A stretch of DNA of 64,000 nucleotides from Phoronis australis (Eukaryota > Phoronida > Phoronidae): positions 149,679 through 213,678 of the forward strand of contig NMRA01000169.1 in NCBI GenBank assembly GCA_002633005.1, written 5' to 3'. Positions 1 through 13,541 of the stretch are shown piece after piece (positions within the stretch are counted from its first letter, which is position 1; every line of letters begins with the position of its first letter). The notes beneath the pieces were generated by a model that saw only the letters and a program-made list of their open reading frames with translations, had not been told where the DNA came from and ran no database searches. The translations under genes and the position numbers were made by a program.

Positions 1-3000
1 ACAATGGTATCACAGACATTGACAAATTCCAGTGGTATAAATGTTAAAGCACCGGTTCCATGCCAAAAACACCAGAAATACAAACCCAACAGTCGACCAG
101 CTGTCACATGAGAACACTCGCTATCTGTCGAATGTTAATTAGCTAATCTTGAGATACGAGCATTTATTGGTCGAAACGTAGATCGTAAAATCGGGACAAC
201 AAATCACAGCACTGTGGTCATGATACTCCATTGTGTTTAATGTGAATTGTCGTCACATATAGCTGCTCGTTTTCCCCTAATTCATGGAATGTCGAGGTGA
301 TGCGCTTGTGGTGGTTGTGACAACTGAGTGTTTGACCACGCTGCGACTGTTTTTATTTTCCCACCGGACATCGGATAAGCGCAGATAGGGCACAAGTTTG
401 TACAAGAAACTTGCACGTTGGTAGACATGACAAACTGGCGCTGTGTACGTTCATATATCACACTCATATCCATGGAGCTAAGAAACTTTCAAGGGAACTC
501 GTTTTTCTTCTATTTTGTCTTTTTGGGATATTGAATTCACGAATTTGATACGCAGTGCTATAAAGGAATGTTTATTGATACTGGCAACTTATCAAAACAA
601 GCACTTAAAGGATGAAATTTCAAAAACGACGCAGCAATTTTCGTAATTATCATTACATTTTCGTCTTACTTTTGAGTTTTCCAATAAAAATCAACAAAAT
701 AATTTAATAGCCCCCAAAACTAAACTGGGATATTTTCATATTTTTTGAGGTTTCAGTTAGCTAACATTAAATGAATACCACAAAATCTAACTAAATAAGC
801 ACTTTCTATGCCAAATGATCGCATTTTTCAATTTTGAAGAAAATTAGTTATTTCCAAGTTTCCCGCCCGCAATGGCAGAACACAGCAGATCATAAGACGA
901 GGACGGTTTTGAGCGAACACTAGACAACAATGCAAAATAGACAATTAATAATCACTGACACAGGCCACAGTAAATCTGGGTGACTCGTATTCACTACTGT
1001 CATGACGGAATGAGCACGGTCTAAACACAATGCATGAGCCTACATGTACGTGTTGTAGCACTCGATCTGGGCCAGAGATGAGGGCCTGGCATCACTCGTC
1101 TTAAAATGGAAGCAGTTTGTTCGTTATTTATTACATTTGCAAATTCACTTACACAAGGTGGCGAGTTGTTTGTGTTTGGTAGAAACGCGATTCCTTGAAG
1201 TGTTCCGAACTAACGGTGGATCCCGACCGAGTCACGTGTTCCACACTGACATTCCACACTCTCTGCCATTTCTATGCAACTTTCATGTCTTTAGGAAATT
1301 ATAATACATAGACGTTCATAGTCAAATTGCTGTTACTTCAGCCTCCACAAACGCACCTTTTCATGTCTGAAAAGGCGGTTCTCCGTCCGCGGACTTTCCT
1401 CACATCTCCTGGTAAAAACAGTAATGGCAGAGACGGTCTTCCACCAATTACATACAACCCCGTTAACAGAACATTTTTTTCTTTTTTAATTTTTGGCTTG
1501 CTTCTTAGCAACAGGTATAATAAAGGCTATTAAATTTCTCAATATGCGTTAATAGAATTGTTTTTGAGACACAGGGTCATGATGGGAACTCTTTAAAAAC
1601 AATTCCTAACAGCGTTATATAGACCAGTGCATGAAACAAGGTATCTGTAATGAATATGAATACGATGAGCCATATCTGAAGTGTGATTTTCCAAATTTTA
1701 CCAAATTTGAATTTAAGTCCTAGATATCCTAATACGGCCTTTAAAACCAATGAAAATCGGAGGCGTTCCAGTAAGCATCTGTAGTACCCAGTTTTACTCA
1801 ACGAGTGGTTTGCGCTATAGCACGAATACCGGTTATCTCAAAATTGTAAATTGGAAAGAAGCTATTAATTCAATAGTTTGAGTCGTACAACACACAGTAA
1901 CTGATGGAACGCCCTTTGCGCCACTCCGCGACAAGTCCGCCAGGGGGCGCGTCTGTCACGCTGAGACTAATCAGTATGCGGGGGCACAAACCAATTTGAC
2001 TTCTCCAACCAACCCCTTTGCTATCGCCATCTAACTTGCTAACCCCCCTCCCCCACCCGTTCTCTGGATGTCACCATATTTATACAGAGCCCCCCACCCA
2101 CGTCCGCTTTAGGTGGGGGTATAATACCGGGGATGCAGCCATAAGGATTTGAGTGACCGTGAACCAACAAAGTTTCACGGAGAGTAAGAATGGGTCTAGG
2201 GCCAGCATACTCACCGGTAGCTGGAAGTTGCCTGACTGAGTAACTATAGCTGGGCTCCAACAGTGTATTCACTCTCCTCTGCTCTGGGTCGAAGGTTAAG
2301 GTTTGTTTTATGATCCAGTTTCGGGAAAACTTCATTTTATTATGGCCGGTTTTTGAAATAATTTTTGGAAAGGTGAAGTCCCGAGGTGACTGGTATGAAT
2401 GCTTTTGTGGCCGTTTCAGAATCCCTAGATGAAACACAGCCGGTAGTCCAGTTTCGGGTTGCTGGGGGAAATAATACAGAGTGCGTCCCAAAATGTACAA
2501 ATTTCAACGTCTGGAGTTCAAATTGAGCTCCCATGGGTAACTTATATTCTACGCAGGACTACTGCATGGTTACACCTTATTTTCAACGTGGGTGTTCCAG
2601 TTACTACATGTTCCGTGCATGAGCGCACCCAGGGGGGCTCGGGTTGCTAAAACGAGCCCCCATTTGGAAAAGTGGGCAAAATGGCCTGCTTCAAAGAAAC
2701 AAAATGTCCGAGAAAAACGACACAAAAGTCCACTAAAAAGGCAGGAATTCGGCGTATACACAATTCATAGCCCTGAACGAACCCCATATTCCGTTTTTTT
2801 TCTTTTCTTCAGTGAAAGATCCACATCCTCAAAAATGTTAAGCTGGTTGGGGGCATGCCGTGTGTGTAGTATGCACGGAAAATGCAAGCAAACGATTCAG
2901 TTTTGAAGAACAAAAATTCATTGTTCCATACTATTGGAAACTAAAAACATCGTAGAACTGCAAAGAGAATCTTTCCAAGTTGATGACAAATGAGTTAGAT

Positions 3001-3080
3001 TTTATTTATTTAAGTACTTAAACGTCTTTTTCGATCTACGTTTGTAAACTTGAACCCAGTAATCTAGTTCCTAAGCCAAT
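1..3080. other. Non-coding stretch, no gene recognised
   Basis: AT-rich intergenic DNA with scattered short open frames. The longest (2039-2500, minus) has skewed composition near a GC-rich patch at 2040-2130 and resembles no family I know. A minus-strand TATAAATAT lies near 2073-2081 and a good donor (G|GTGAGT) near 2210, but I could not build a gene from them. Confidence 0.5.
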
Positions 3081-3081
3081 A

Positions 3082-3750
3082 AACAATTTATTGTCATTTG
3101 AAATGTGAGAGGATTTTGGGACACTTTGTAGAGTTGTCCGAAATTCAATTTCCTTGAGACTTATTTCAGATAGACAAAAATCGTTTAGCGTACTTTTATA
3201 TTTGGGGATCTCCCTGATGATAGATCAAATTTTCCCGGTGTCTGCTTGCAACTAAGTTCAATGAAGCATTTTCATCTCTACAAGATGAGCTTGGGATTGT
3301 CAAAAAAATCATCTGTCAATCAGTTTACTTTCATGGATACATAAACATGTAAATCAGAAACAACAATCAAATCCATGAGCAATGCGTTTACATTGATTTA
3401 ATGACTTAATTCTCTTTTGATCCCCTGTTAATGAGTTTAAACAACAAAACTTGTACCGAAGTCAAAAAGTAATGTATTTATTGTCATTTGAATTGTAAGT
3501 AAAGTTTTGGGAAGTTTCCAAATTTCATCAATGTCTTTGAGTATTATTTTAGATAAGCAAAAAGCGTCCAGGTGCACTTTACTATTTGGGGATCTAATTA
3601 TAGAGTTTTTTTCCATATCCAGGCTTCAACTAAATTCCCTCAATCGTCATCATTTCTTAAAAGATTAGACTCTAATTGCTAAAAATCATCTATTAACCTG
3701 TCGGTTTTCGTAGATACATAAGCATGTAAATCATAAACCAACGAAATTGT
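3082..3750. repeat. Diverged direct tandem duplication, about 390 bp unit
   Basis: Two adjacent copies in the same orientation. The first begins at ttgtcatttgaa (3091) and ends at ataaacatgtaaatca (about 3356). The second begins at 3481 and ends at about 3733. Landmarks in the same order include 'atttggggatct' and the closing 'gatacataa.catgtaaatca'. The offset is 390 at the start and 377 at the end, so small indels have accumulated. Neither copy has an open frame of note. It could be a local duplication or two monomers of a longer satellite. Confidence 0.75.
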
Positions 3751-6025
3751 TAATCAAAACGGAAATCAATGTTATAAGCAATATCCGCATCCTTGCTCGC
3801 AGATTCTTGGCGGGTAACCCGGGGATAATAGAAGATTGGGCATTCATAGTGAGGTGTATTTTTGCACATTACCGAGGTAGCTCTCACGGTTCAAGAGTTA
3901 AAATTGACTCCCCCCAAAAAGTTGAAATATTTGTTCATTATTGGGAGTATTTGAGTACACTCGTTCACTTCAATTGTAGCCTCGACAGCATTGTTTTCCA
4001 CATGGAAGTCCTTGCAAACAACTCATAGTAACCACTTTCAAAAGAGATATTATTCTTGTGATACTATGGGAAACAGTAACATTATTTTACAATTACATTA
4101 TTTTTGGCCATAGTACGATTAGAAAACGGACAATGTATCACGCTCATTTCACCACGTGGATTTGGAATGGTAATACACTTGCTGTCTTACTGTACAGATC
4201 CTGATGATGTCTTATGAAAAGACGTTGAGTTAACATGAACATTTTTATTTGTGCGGCGATTGTCCTTTTATCTAATTATTCTATAAATAACCATCGGAAA
4301 TAATCCTTTTGTGTAATTAACAAATAGCGGTCTTCACTTTCTTCAAAATTCCACCCTTTCGATGGTGGTCAATCCTATTGCATTTTTTCACATTTTTGGT
4401 TGTTTGTATCGAATGCCTTGATCCTGCTGTGCTGTGCACGAATGTTGGTGTTTTTTTATGAATTTGGAATCTCAACTTCGCTCGTCGAGAATACTTGGCA
4501 GTGGCCATGAGCGGCGCACCAAACGGGGCTGGGTGGCTATAGCCCCAGTGATGGGCCGCCCATGGTCTATGGGCGGTGCATCACAGGGAGCTTTGGGGCT
4601 TGAACGCCACCCTCCTTCCCCCACACACGCACACTTTTTTCAGCGCTGCGCCTCCCATTGTGTCCGATTTACATGTATAGAGGGACAAAGGGACATTTCC
4701 CCGAACTGCTCCACCTTAATTATGAAAGGCTAAATATCTTTAAGCTTGGAAAAGAGTTCTACTGTCGTGTGGTCACAAGACGGTGCAGGAAGTGACCCTC
4801 TTTAACATGAAAGTCAGTTGCACGATTTCACAAAAAACAGGAAACTAGACGTAATCGAGTCCAACTTTTGGTTTTCTCCGTGAGTGGACCCTTAAGAATT
4901 TGTAAATAAAAACAAAAAAGGATGGCCACTTGAATGTCATCAATGGCCTCCTTCAAGGGTGGGGCCCCTCAATATGAAATTGTCAATATTTTGAAAAATC
5001 AAGAAATGTGCAGCAATTGATGATATCTGTCAGGGCATCAAGTGATACACAATTTGAGAAAAAAGCGACTGCTGTTTCAGTTATTCCTTGCCTGAGAGGG
5101 GCCTCTGGAAAAATATGATTTTGCAGTCGCAAAATTTTGACTTATTGAATTTAATAATCAAGCAAATTAACACGCTCCGCAAAAGCTTCGCTTTACAAAT
5201 TTTTCGATTTTTCGAAATATAATGCATGAACCTGTTGGTTTTCAAGTGCGTTTAGACGACCTGTGCTGCGAAAGCGTAGACCCCAACAACAATGTCCTGG
5301 CCAAGGTTCCCAAAGGTAATGCACTGATACACAGTTGTTAAGTTTTTCTCTTGATTTTTGTCTCTAATCCGCATTTAGCAGTCTTTCTTTTCTCGACTGT
5401 CCCCGCCCCACGCGTATGTCGGTTGCCACGGTTGAACCCTGACGCCTGAAAATTTTTGAAGGGCCGTGCCTCCCCCCCCCCCACTTCCTACACCGCTGGA
5501 GATGTTAATTCAGAGACTTGAGTAGGACTTTAAAGATACAGTTTAACCAGTAGGCTTTTCTGTTACAACAATCAGTTAATAGCAACCAATCTAACTCGGC
5601 ACCCGAAAACACCCGAGTTTTCATAAAACATGCCTCTCAGTCACCTGCCTTGCGGCAACAATTTTTGCCCGTCTGGCCACAAGTAGTAATGTTAACTCTC
5701 CGATAAAGTTGATTTACTGTACCCGTAAACTGGTCGCCTATTGGTCAGTTTGTATGTAGCGTAATTCATGATACATTTGGCTATGGTAGCAATGAAAAGT
5801 TAGGCTGAAGCCCCGGCGGCCAATTTGTGCTCCCAAAAAATAAACCCTAAGGGTAGGCCAAGTTTGGGGAAAGTTTTGAGGTAGCTATGCCTTGGTGAGA
5901 CATTGATGGACTTGAACCAATTGCGGGACCTATAAACTAAGAGGTGAGATGTGATATATGGTTAATTACATTAAATCTCGCACCCGTTACACACCTGTCG
6001 AAGCCGACTTCTAAATTTTATCCTT
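3751..6025. other. Non-coding stretch
   Basis: No exon or element recognised. There is a C-rich run near 5470-5485 and several short open frames without family resemblance. Confidence 0.4.
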
Positions 6026-6029
6026 AAAC

Positions 6030-6215
6030 CCTGTTTGGCGGTCCGTGTACCGTGTTTGTAAAGGTACGTGATTATACAGTGTAAGTCCTTGACCGTGTGT
6101 TGTGGGTGAAAGGGTCGTGTTTTGCGAGTCCTATCCCGTGTATGTGAGTCAATGAACGGTGTTTGCATGTGCCCGACCCCGTGTTTAGCAGTCCGTTAAT
6201 CGTGTAGTTTAAGTA
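6030..6215. repeat. Degenerate short-period tandem array (ccgtgt motif)
   Basis: The motif 'ccgtgt' or a close variant recurs every 20-30 bases, joined by variants of 'tttgcgagtcc' and 'tgtaagtcc'. Copies are strongly diverged and the period is irregular. A purine-rich tract (ggaggg) follows at 6235-6335. The open frames crossing it are repeat artefacts. Confidence 0.45.
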
Positions 6216-6785
6216 TCTTGGAAAGACTTGAAGTACAGGAGGAACAAGGGAGCAGGTTAGGGAAGGAGGGGAGGAGCGAGCAAGTATACGGGAGGGAGGG
6301 GGACAGAGACGGTCCAAGGGAAGGAGAGAGAGGCATTGTCAAGTAAAGGACCAGTTATCCATTTAAATACAGGCTGGTCAAGTATTTCATGAGCTTGCAG
6401 ATAAAGGACTGGCACCTTGAGTAATGATCCATTTCAAAGAACATTTACTAGGTCAAGAAGCCTGCAAATACACTCACGAAATGTCTCAGATGTGGGCAAG
6501 ATGTTACTTTTGAACCTTGTAGAGATGTCAACGAAATTGTTTTGCACTTGTCCGAACTAGAATTCATCTGTATTGTCTTGGTCATAAACATAAGACTTTT
6601 ACTGTTGCACTAATTGATATGAAATTATTGGGTATAAGCCTAGAAACAAAGGGTATAAACCAATCAAGAGTTATAAGATGTTGTGATAGTGTGTTGTGTG
6701 TCTGAAAGTGTTTTGCACGGTTTTGTGGGGATTTATTGCAACGTTTGTAGAGCGTACCGTCGCAGCAGTGAAGTCTAGAATGACT

Positions 6786-7375
6786 GGGTCTATAGCCATT
6801 GACATCTTCCATCGTCAGCAGTTTAGTTATTCTGCCATACCCGTCAATTTGTTTCATCATGAAGCTTACTATGACGTCATACACTTACGCAACCTGAGGA
6901 TAATCGGTACTTAATACTGCCAAAGAGTACACCACATTCCAACCTATAAGCTGGCTTCCAAAACGTTTGCTCCGAGTTCCAGTAATTTGGAACCTACCTC
7001 ACCATATCCTCGGATAGCTGCCAACTGAAACGCATGAGGCCTGTCAATACCGGAGATGGTGTCGTTTTGTTCTTGGTGAAATTTCGCATACAGTGTACTT
7101 ACGAAGCTGGCCTTCATAGACACACCCGTTCATCGAATCATACATATCCTTGGCATCTTCGAACCAAAACTGACCGCGAATCCCTTTGTCTCGTTCGTCA
7201 TGAAGTACCTTTACGAGAATTTCTATTCCCAAATTTCCTTCTGCAAGTGCTGCATCCCCAAAACCATACGTTCAGAGAGGGAGACAATTTTCATCGTTCA
7301 ACTGGCAATGCTGGTACTGCTATGCTGATTTCCATTCCTGCGGCAAAGTTGTCGAAGTTAGGACTTCGTTTCTAA
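6786..7375 (-). pseudogene. TRP-like ankyrin channel pseudogene (N-terminal fragment, copy-2-like)
   Basis: The minus strand encodes, in pieces, the N-terminal ankyrin region of the channel family at 11.7-28 kb. Recognisable segments are CQLNDENCLPL, GDAALAEGNLG, RGQFWFEDAKDMYDSMNG, FHQEQNDTISGID, HAFQLAAIRGYGEV, STDYPQV and KLLTMEDVNGYRP. They match the second full copy best (for example STEYPEV and DMYESMNG there). Lesions: an in-frame TAG near the 5' end, a frame change near 7283, another after QLRKY, a third just before GWNVV, and an in-frame TAA before VYDVIV. Similarity stops at about 6786, so the channel domain is missing. Short open frames at 6582-6884 and 7044-7232 are parts of it. 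Relationship to the family is confident; exact ends are approximate. Confidence 0.85.
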
Positions 7376-7888
7376 TTGTCTTTTCCTTCTAAGTAGATAT
7401 GCTGAACACGTGTCAGTGACTGTTCTTCACGTGGCGAGGACCCACGGATAGTCATGGATTCTCCTTCGTTTTATAGACATTCAGGCGCTGGTCCTCAGGT
7501 CTCAGTTCCACTGGCTAGACGATTAACGTGTTTTACCGATATCTGCAGCAGGTAGGGTATTAAAATGTCACAGAAAGCATTTCATGCTGCCATTGCAAAA
7601 ACAGAGCGATCCCAAATAATGCCAAAGCTTCAGTTATTAACAACTAAATCCATACAAAGGTTTACAAGAATAGAATACGGGAAAATATGCAGCTGCCTTA
7701 TACAGTGAGAGTTCTCACAAAATAACTAGACGCTTGCTGAATACCAATGTTGCCGAAGGATGCTTTTCTACAAGAGTGTTGCAAGTGTAATCCCTCGGTG
7801 ATTAACTTGATGTGTTGTGATCGTATTGTTAGAAGTTGCATTGAAATATATCATACCTGATAACTATCAGATGATCATGGTGACGGTA

Positions 7889-7959
<71 letters not shown>

Positions 7960-10900
7960 AATGATGACGATACTCATGGTCAGTTCCGGAAAGTGCTACT
8001 GTTATTCTAAATTGCATTTAGGACCTTCAAAAACACGGTACGTTTTCACTGCTAGGTTGTCAAGATTCAACGGCAGACAGCAAGCGTTGCGAGAACGAAA
8101 GTTTTAGACTTCTCTGGTAAAGCTTTCACTGAAAACTCCAAAACTCTCTAGTGCACAGTATCCTTTTTTAAAAGTGTATCCAGAACAGTTCCAGGGAAAT
8201 CAGTTTTCTAAAAAGAAGTGTTACTTCATTCTTGTTTTTATTTGTGTTCAGCAACGACACAAAACTGTATGCGTCAATTATTTGCGACTCATTCCGAGAA
8301 AATATTCATTTTCGGTATCAAATTTCGTCTCTCAACAGAAAAATTAAAAACTCAGCCGACTCTGGATCTGAACTAGACGCCTCTACCTGAAATACAACTG
8401 CAGTTTCATATTGAAGATCGAAGCCATAAGCGATTGACAGTAAAGTTTTTATTGTCGAGTCCCCTGACGGATGTGAAGACCGCATGCTGCATAAAAACTG
8501 CATTGAAAAGAACGACGCGACCTCGTTGGAGGACACTTATAGAGACGTGGGTGTGTACGTAACCTTTGCGGCCCATTGTTGTCGCGAAAAGTGTGTGAAT
8601 TATGCGTGGGATACTTGCAGCTGGCTCGTTTTGCCATGACAAATTGCGTCCCAGTGCGTGTCAAAACACCGCACTCATTCGGTACAATGTTTGTTACCTT
8701 CTGCCTAACGGTATGCAAATACAGTGGAGCACACTTAATGTCATACTGGAGAATAAAATACCACGGTTATTGTCGAGAAATGTCAAAAATGAATCATTTC
8801 CCATTGACAATGTTAAATAACCCACATATTGTCATGAACTATTGTCATATTCCTATACACTGCCATAAACAATAGGCAAAATTGATTCTCTGTTGCTTGT
8901 TTGGCGGTCTTACACTTTCCACTTAGCACGATCAACTTACAAGTCGAAGCCCGCTTAATAGAATATCCAGCTTATCGTAATAAATTACATTGAAACCGAT
9001 GGTATGACATTAGGCGGGCTACACTGTACGATGAGGAATAATTGATAAAACTACAAAAATGGTAACATTACACCGAATTGTGTATTAGGCCTCGAAATAA
9101 GGTCGATAAAGCTCCTAAAAGAACATATAGTACGGTTAAATATAATAAATACACGAATAATGATAATCCATAGAAATTTTGCGCGCTTCTTAAAAATTTG
9201 GGACCAATCAAAAGTAACAGGGAGTCTGTAAATTAAAAAGTCGGAAAATGAGAAAAGTTGTCATCTGTCAAATTATGATTTGTTACTCTTGGTTAAAACA
9301 TGACACATCTTGTGCAACTGATTTACAAACAACCTGCAAGCCGCATATAAGTAAATGATTTAAATTGCTCTAATTGGATTAACTATAAAACTTTAAGTCA
9401 AGGAGATAATCCATCACACTTCTTCTCTTTATGTATTTGATCTTACTTAAGTAAAAATGTCAACGAATTGGGTAAGACCCAGGCAGTTCAGTGAATAACT
9501 TTGTGTTTTCAAAATAAACAAAGCAGACTTTCACAGGGTCCTATAGACTGACAAACGTTAGAAAACACATAACTAGATTTGTTTGGAAGTTCAATCGAAG
9601 GTTTATGCAATAAATGGCGTTTTTTTGATTTTTTCAGAGTTGTGACGTTGTTGCGCAGAGCGCCAACAGTAACGAACTTGTGCAATAAGTTTTCGCGACT
9701 TTGACAACGTAGGTGGTGTGAAAGCCAGACTTCAACTTATCCGAAACTAATGTTGTTCACTTCAGATTCGAACATACCGCAAAAAGACTCGGATTTAAAC
9801 TAAAAATTTCAGCTATTTGATATAGAACATCCTACATGTTCAAGATTTTTGAAATAAAAGGTATAACTTTTGAACTTTATTTGGCTTTATGTAGCATCAC
9901 TTCTGCATGACGTTTCTGCTGTGTGGGGTTAAAAGACTAATATTTTATTCTGAAAATATTCAAATTTGAGCTTTAGTTTTTGTGAAGGTAAACAGAGTAA
10001 CATCTACTTGGTGGTGATATTGGATGATACTTCACCCGTAATAGATGGAAACTAGAAAGATTATTGTCGCGGCGTGACAATAATGGACTTTGCGCGTACG
10101 CATTACTGGAATTGTTATGGGATGTTGTTGACAACAAACCGTTTACCAATATAAAAAAGAATTCTTTAAAGCTGTAGGAGAAATCACATGCTTATAATTT
10201 GATGACCATTACACTAATTGACCCCTTCCGGTGCATTAAGCGCCCCCATGAGAGAATAAGTGTAAACTCGATGAAAAGTGTGGTTAATGCTAAGAATCAA
10301 AAATGCCTTACTTTAAGTACTTTAGAATACACGATGAATGAATTGGTCAATCTTTCAGAAGAAAAATGCACCTAATGACCCCATGGCTGCACCAAATGAC
10401 CTGAAACTTTAAAACTCAAACTCATTTTTATTTTACGTAACAGATATGAAAATTTGAAGTGTCTGGCTCAAAATTTTAGTTCGCACTCAATAACCTTTGA
10501 CCTTTGTTTTTTAAATTGACTTTTAGCCTCATACCTGTGCACCCAACATGTACTATACGACTGTGCAATAAGCTTGAGGCGATAGAATAACTAAAGAGAT
10601 GGTTTTGGTTTACTATAATGGGCAAATATTGTTTAAAAAGCTTGTTTAGTAATGTAGTTAAATAGTTCTTAGACAGTGAGAAAAATACAAACGATTAGAA
10701 GGCTCAAGAATATACGAACTGAATGTATAATGTATTATAATTTTCTCTACCAATAGAGGTCATAACATTAAATAAACAAATATCCAAACCTAAGTTGGGC
10801 ATGTATTATAGACTGGTCATCATATTACTGTAGATGAACTCATTTGAATATGACCTGTGTTTTTGTATTTAGTTGTTCATTACAAGATTCTCTAAGTATT

Positions 10901-11690
10901 CAAATTTACAAACTATAGAAAAGTAGAAAGATTGCGAATGTCATTTCACCACGTTCCTGGTAACTTGCCAAATATGATAAATGAGTATGCGACCGTGCAT
11001 GTACATGTAGATGTAAATAAAGTCATTTTTCACCGAATTCATTGGCAAGTGACATGAAATTGTGCTGAAACTTTTAGATCTGAACAGCACACCTTTGAAT
11101 GAAGTGGAAAACATCAAAATAAAATTACCAGATGAAAGTACTCACGAAACCTTTTTAAAGCTTTTACAGCTTAGAGCTCACAGAATTACCAGAAACATTT
11201 ACAAATAATCGTCATCAACGAAGAAAACTGGTATGGCACAACATTGCGCATTATTCATTACTCTTAAGTATCACCAATTAAATTCATGTGATGTTATCAA
11301 TACAGATTTGGAGAGGCAATACTATAAACGCATCACGTGTTTCTTTTGTTTCCTTTGATTCACGATTTGATATAAAATGCCACTGTAATAATTAATAGAC
11401 AGCTACTAATTCTATCTACTACCAAATGAAATGGATTATCTGGAGTTCAGTCTCAGGCACAGGCTGGTTTCAAAGTTTTCCTATGATGAACCATTAACGT
11501 CAACATTTCTCCTTATACAGAAAATTCGAATCCATTTGGAATGTAATTTTAACCAGCCAATTAAAGACAGGCACATGGTGTTACTTTACGTGCATACATA
11601 TGAAGATAAAAACTCGAACCTTACAAAGCTCGTCTCATTACAATTTTAATGCATTCTTTTGCGGCTAAGCTAAATAGAAAAGTATAAGTT
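7376..11690. other. Non-coding stretch between pseudogene and channel copy 1
   Basis: Apart from the GAT microsatellite at 7889-7968, I see no exons or recognisable elements. Stop codons are dense in all frames from 8.9 to 11.4 kb. A possible ATTAAA poly(A) signal for channel copy 1 (minus strand) lies at 11645-11650, about 41 bases past its stop. Confidence 0.5.
7889..7968. repeat. (GAT)n trinucleotide microsatellite
   Basis: An almost perfect run of atg/gat triplets of about 75 bases, ending in 'ataatgatgacgat'. It makes apparent poly-Met (plus strand) and poly-His (minus strand) open frames that are not genes. Confidence 0.97.
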
Positions 11691-13541
11691 TTACTTCATC
11701 ATGTGTGTTCTCACGTCTATGCTAGACACAATATAAACTTTGCCGTCTAGATACAAAAGTCGCGGATTTTTAGGTATGTAAACTTTTTTCAGTAGCCACG
11801 CCAATCGTCTCTCAATTATGAGTCCAGTCGATAGCCTATGAAGTTGAATCACAATTTCGCGGCATTCGGCAATTTGGGTCACTCGACTGGACATGATCGC
11901 AATCAAGAAGTTCAGAAGCAATATAGCGACCACACCGACATAAATCACATGGAGGAGACTTGCAATCGCACCCTCTGGTGTTGACAATTCTATTCCATCT
12001 CCGATGACTTGTACCATGTTTAACATCATGGTAAAAGTCGAATACAGACTTGTCGCAGCATCCTTGAAACTGCCCAGACATTTGCTACCAAACAAACTAT
12101 AGAAAGTCATAAAAAAGGACACAAGGATCAAGCCATAGATAACTAGAAACTGAGCAAGGTTTGCCATCATTTCCTGAAATACAATAACAAAATACCCTAC
12201 TCTTGGCGCAAGCCTGACAAAATACAGCAATGACCAGATGTTTGTAATGCAAGCAAGCGCAATACACAAAAATACGAATAACTTTGTTTCTGGTCCAAAA
12301 TTTGAAGGTGGGCGGAGAATTTCCAACACGATAACAGAAGAGAAAGTATGGATTATATCACACGTATAGAAAAAGAACAGACTTGTGACTTTCGTTTCTT
12401 TGGTTTCAAAATGTAATATCGGTTGAGCCACATTTCGGTCTTTGCAAAACGCGTAGAAGTCAGCCGAGTGCGCCAAAAGAGTAAAGAACAGGCGCACATA
12501 TAAATACGCACTAACTAAACTAAATGTTGTGTCTACGCTCGTGTTGAGGATGGGTTTTTCAGAACAAGATATAAAATTGGCGGTAGAATTTGAGGAATCT
12601 CCGGTACTGCTTTGCAAATGTTCGAAAAATACTTTCATCAACATGTCTTGGAAAAAAACCATGAACAAAAGCGCATGCCCAAGTCTGTAAACACTCCATA
12701 TCAGAACTAATACGAAATAATATCTCTGGGATATCCGCGCCAATTGCATCACAGGTGATCGCGAAAACGCTTTTCTGTTTTTCGTCCTTATTCGTTCAAA
12801 TGTAGTGTACATTAAAAGAGCTAATGGCGATCGGCTTAGCCTGTCTCCCCCTACAATGTAGTCTGTGATATCGAACAACACCTTATCATGGGTTCCCATG
12901 TTCATTCGCGTAAATTTATACACTCCTTCTGTGTTCAGTATTTTCCTCGACATTGCAAACGACGACACTCTCATTGCTAACTCAAGAGGTCTATAACCAT
13001 TGACGTCTTCCGTCATCAGCAATTTCCTAATTACATTGACTCCGCTGTCTTGTTTTTGTAAATACTTTACAACAATGTCGTAAATGTCAGCTACCGCAGT
13101 ATATTCGGCACTAGTTACTGCTAGGCAATGTACGATGTTCCAACCCATGAAGCCAGTTCTTAATACGTCTGCCCCTTCATTTAATAATATTTTAACTACT
13201 TCCCCGTGACCACTGATTGCAGCTAACTGGAACGCGTGCACGCCGTCAATACCGGAAGTCACGCCATGTTGTATCTGCTGAAGTCTTACGTATTTCCGGA
13301 GCTGACTCATGCAAACCCACGTGCTGATGCAATCGTAGAGGTCTTCAGCGTCTGAAAACTGGAACTGCCCTTGCACCAACCTATCTCGCTCGGAGGCCTT
13401 GTCAAGAATGTTTTCAATGTCCTGTGAGTTACCTTTTACAAGAGCGGCAGCCCAATATCCGTAGGTTTCAAAAGAAAGACGTACTTTACGCTTTTCTTCA
13501 CGCCATTCTCTCATCTCAAGATGAACTGGCTCTACTGACAT
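11691..13541 (-). CDS. TRP-superfamily-like ankyrin ion channel, copy 1 (616 aa)
   Basis: Predicted plasma-membrane cation channel in a single exon with an intact frame. About four ankyrin-like repeats span residues 25-210 (GYWAAALVKGN; HAFQLAAISGHGEVVKILL; NGYRPLELAMR). Six hydrophobic segments follow: S1 about 274-297, S2 339-362, S3 385-409, S4 421-444, S5 461-484 and S6 528-551. A pore helix and filter lie at about 497-518 (VIGDGIE, filter-like G-D-G at 514-516). S6 ends LLLNFLIAIM, a TRP hallmark, and is followed by a helix with HRLSTGLIIERRLAWLL, like the TRPV/TRPA post-S6 region. The S1-S2 loop carries an N-S-T glycosylation sequon. The start ATG aligns with copy 3 (MSV). Closest to copy 3. 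The subfamily cannot be fixed by eye; TRPV-like or TRPA-like are the likeliest. A retrogene origin is possible because the coding part has no introns. Confidence 0.9.
   Translation of the reverse strand: MSVEPVHLEMREWREEKRKVRLSFETYGYWAAALVKGNSQDIENILDKASERDRLVQGQFQFSDAEDLYDCISTWVCMSQLRKYVRLQQIQHGVTSGIDGVHAFQLAAISGHGEVVKILLNEGADVLRTGFMGWNIVHCLAVTSAEYTAVADIYDIVVKYLQKQDSGVNVIRKLLMTEDVNGYRPLELAMRVSSFAMSRKILNTEGVYKFTRMNMGTHDKVLFDITDYIVGGDRLSRSPLALLMYTTFERIRTKNRKAFSRSPVMQLARISQRYYFVLVLIWSVYRLGHALLFMVFFQDMLMKVFFEHLQSSTGDSSNSTANFISCSEKPILNTSVDTTFSLVSAYLYVRLFFTLLAHSADFYAFCKDRNVAQPILHFETKETKVTSLFFFYTCDIIHTFSSVIVLEILRPPSNFGPETKLFVFLCIALACITNIWSLLYFVRLAPRVGYFVIVFQEMMANLAQFLVIYGLILVSFFMTFYSLFGSKCLGSFKDAATSLYSTFTMMLNMVQVIGDGIELSTPEGAIASLLHVIYVGVVAILLLNFLIAIMSSRVTQIAECREIVIQLHRLSTGLIIERRLAWLLKKVYIPKNPRLLYLDGKVYIVSSIDVRTHMMK

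Noticed and set aside
2039-2534. Protein-coding gene at 2.0-2.5 kb (minus), with TATAAATAT and a GTGAGT donor
   Set aside because: The peptide resembles nothing, and only one possible exon (about 2210-2278) could be framed; too weak to annotate.
7817-8107. Poly-Met / poly-His proteins across 7889-7968
   Set aside because: They are only the GAT microsatellite translated on two strands.
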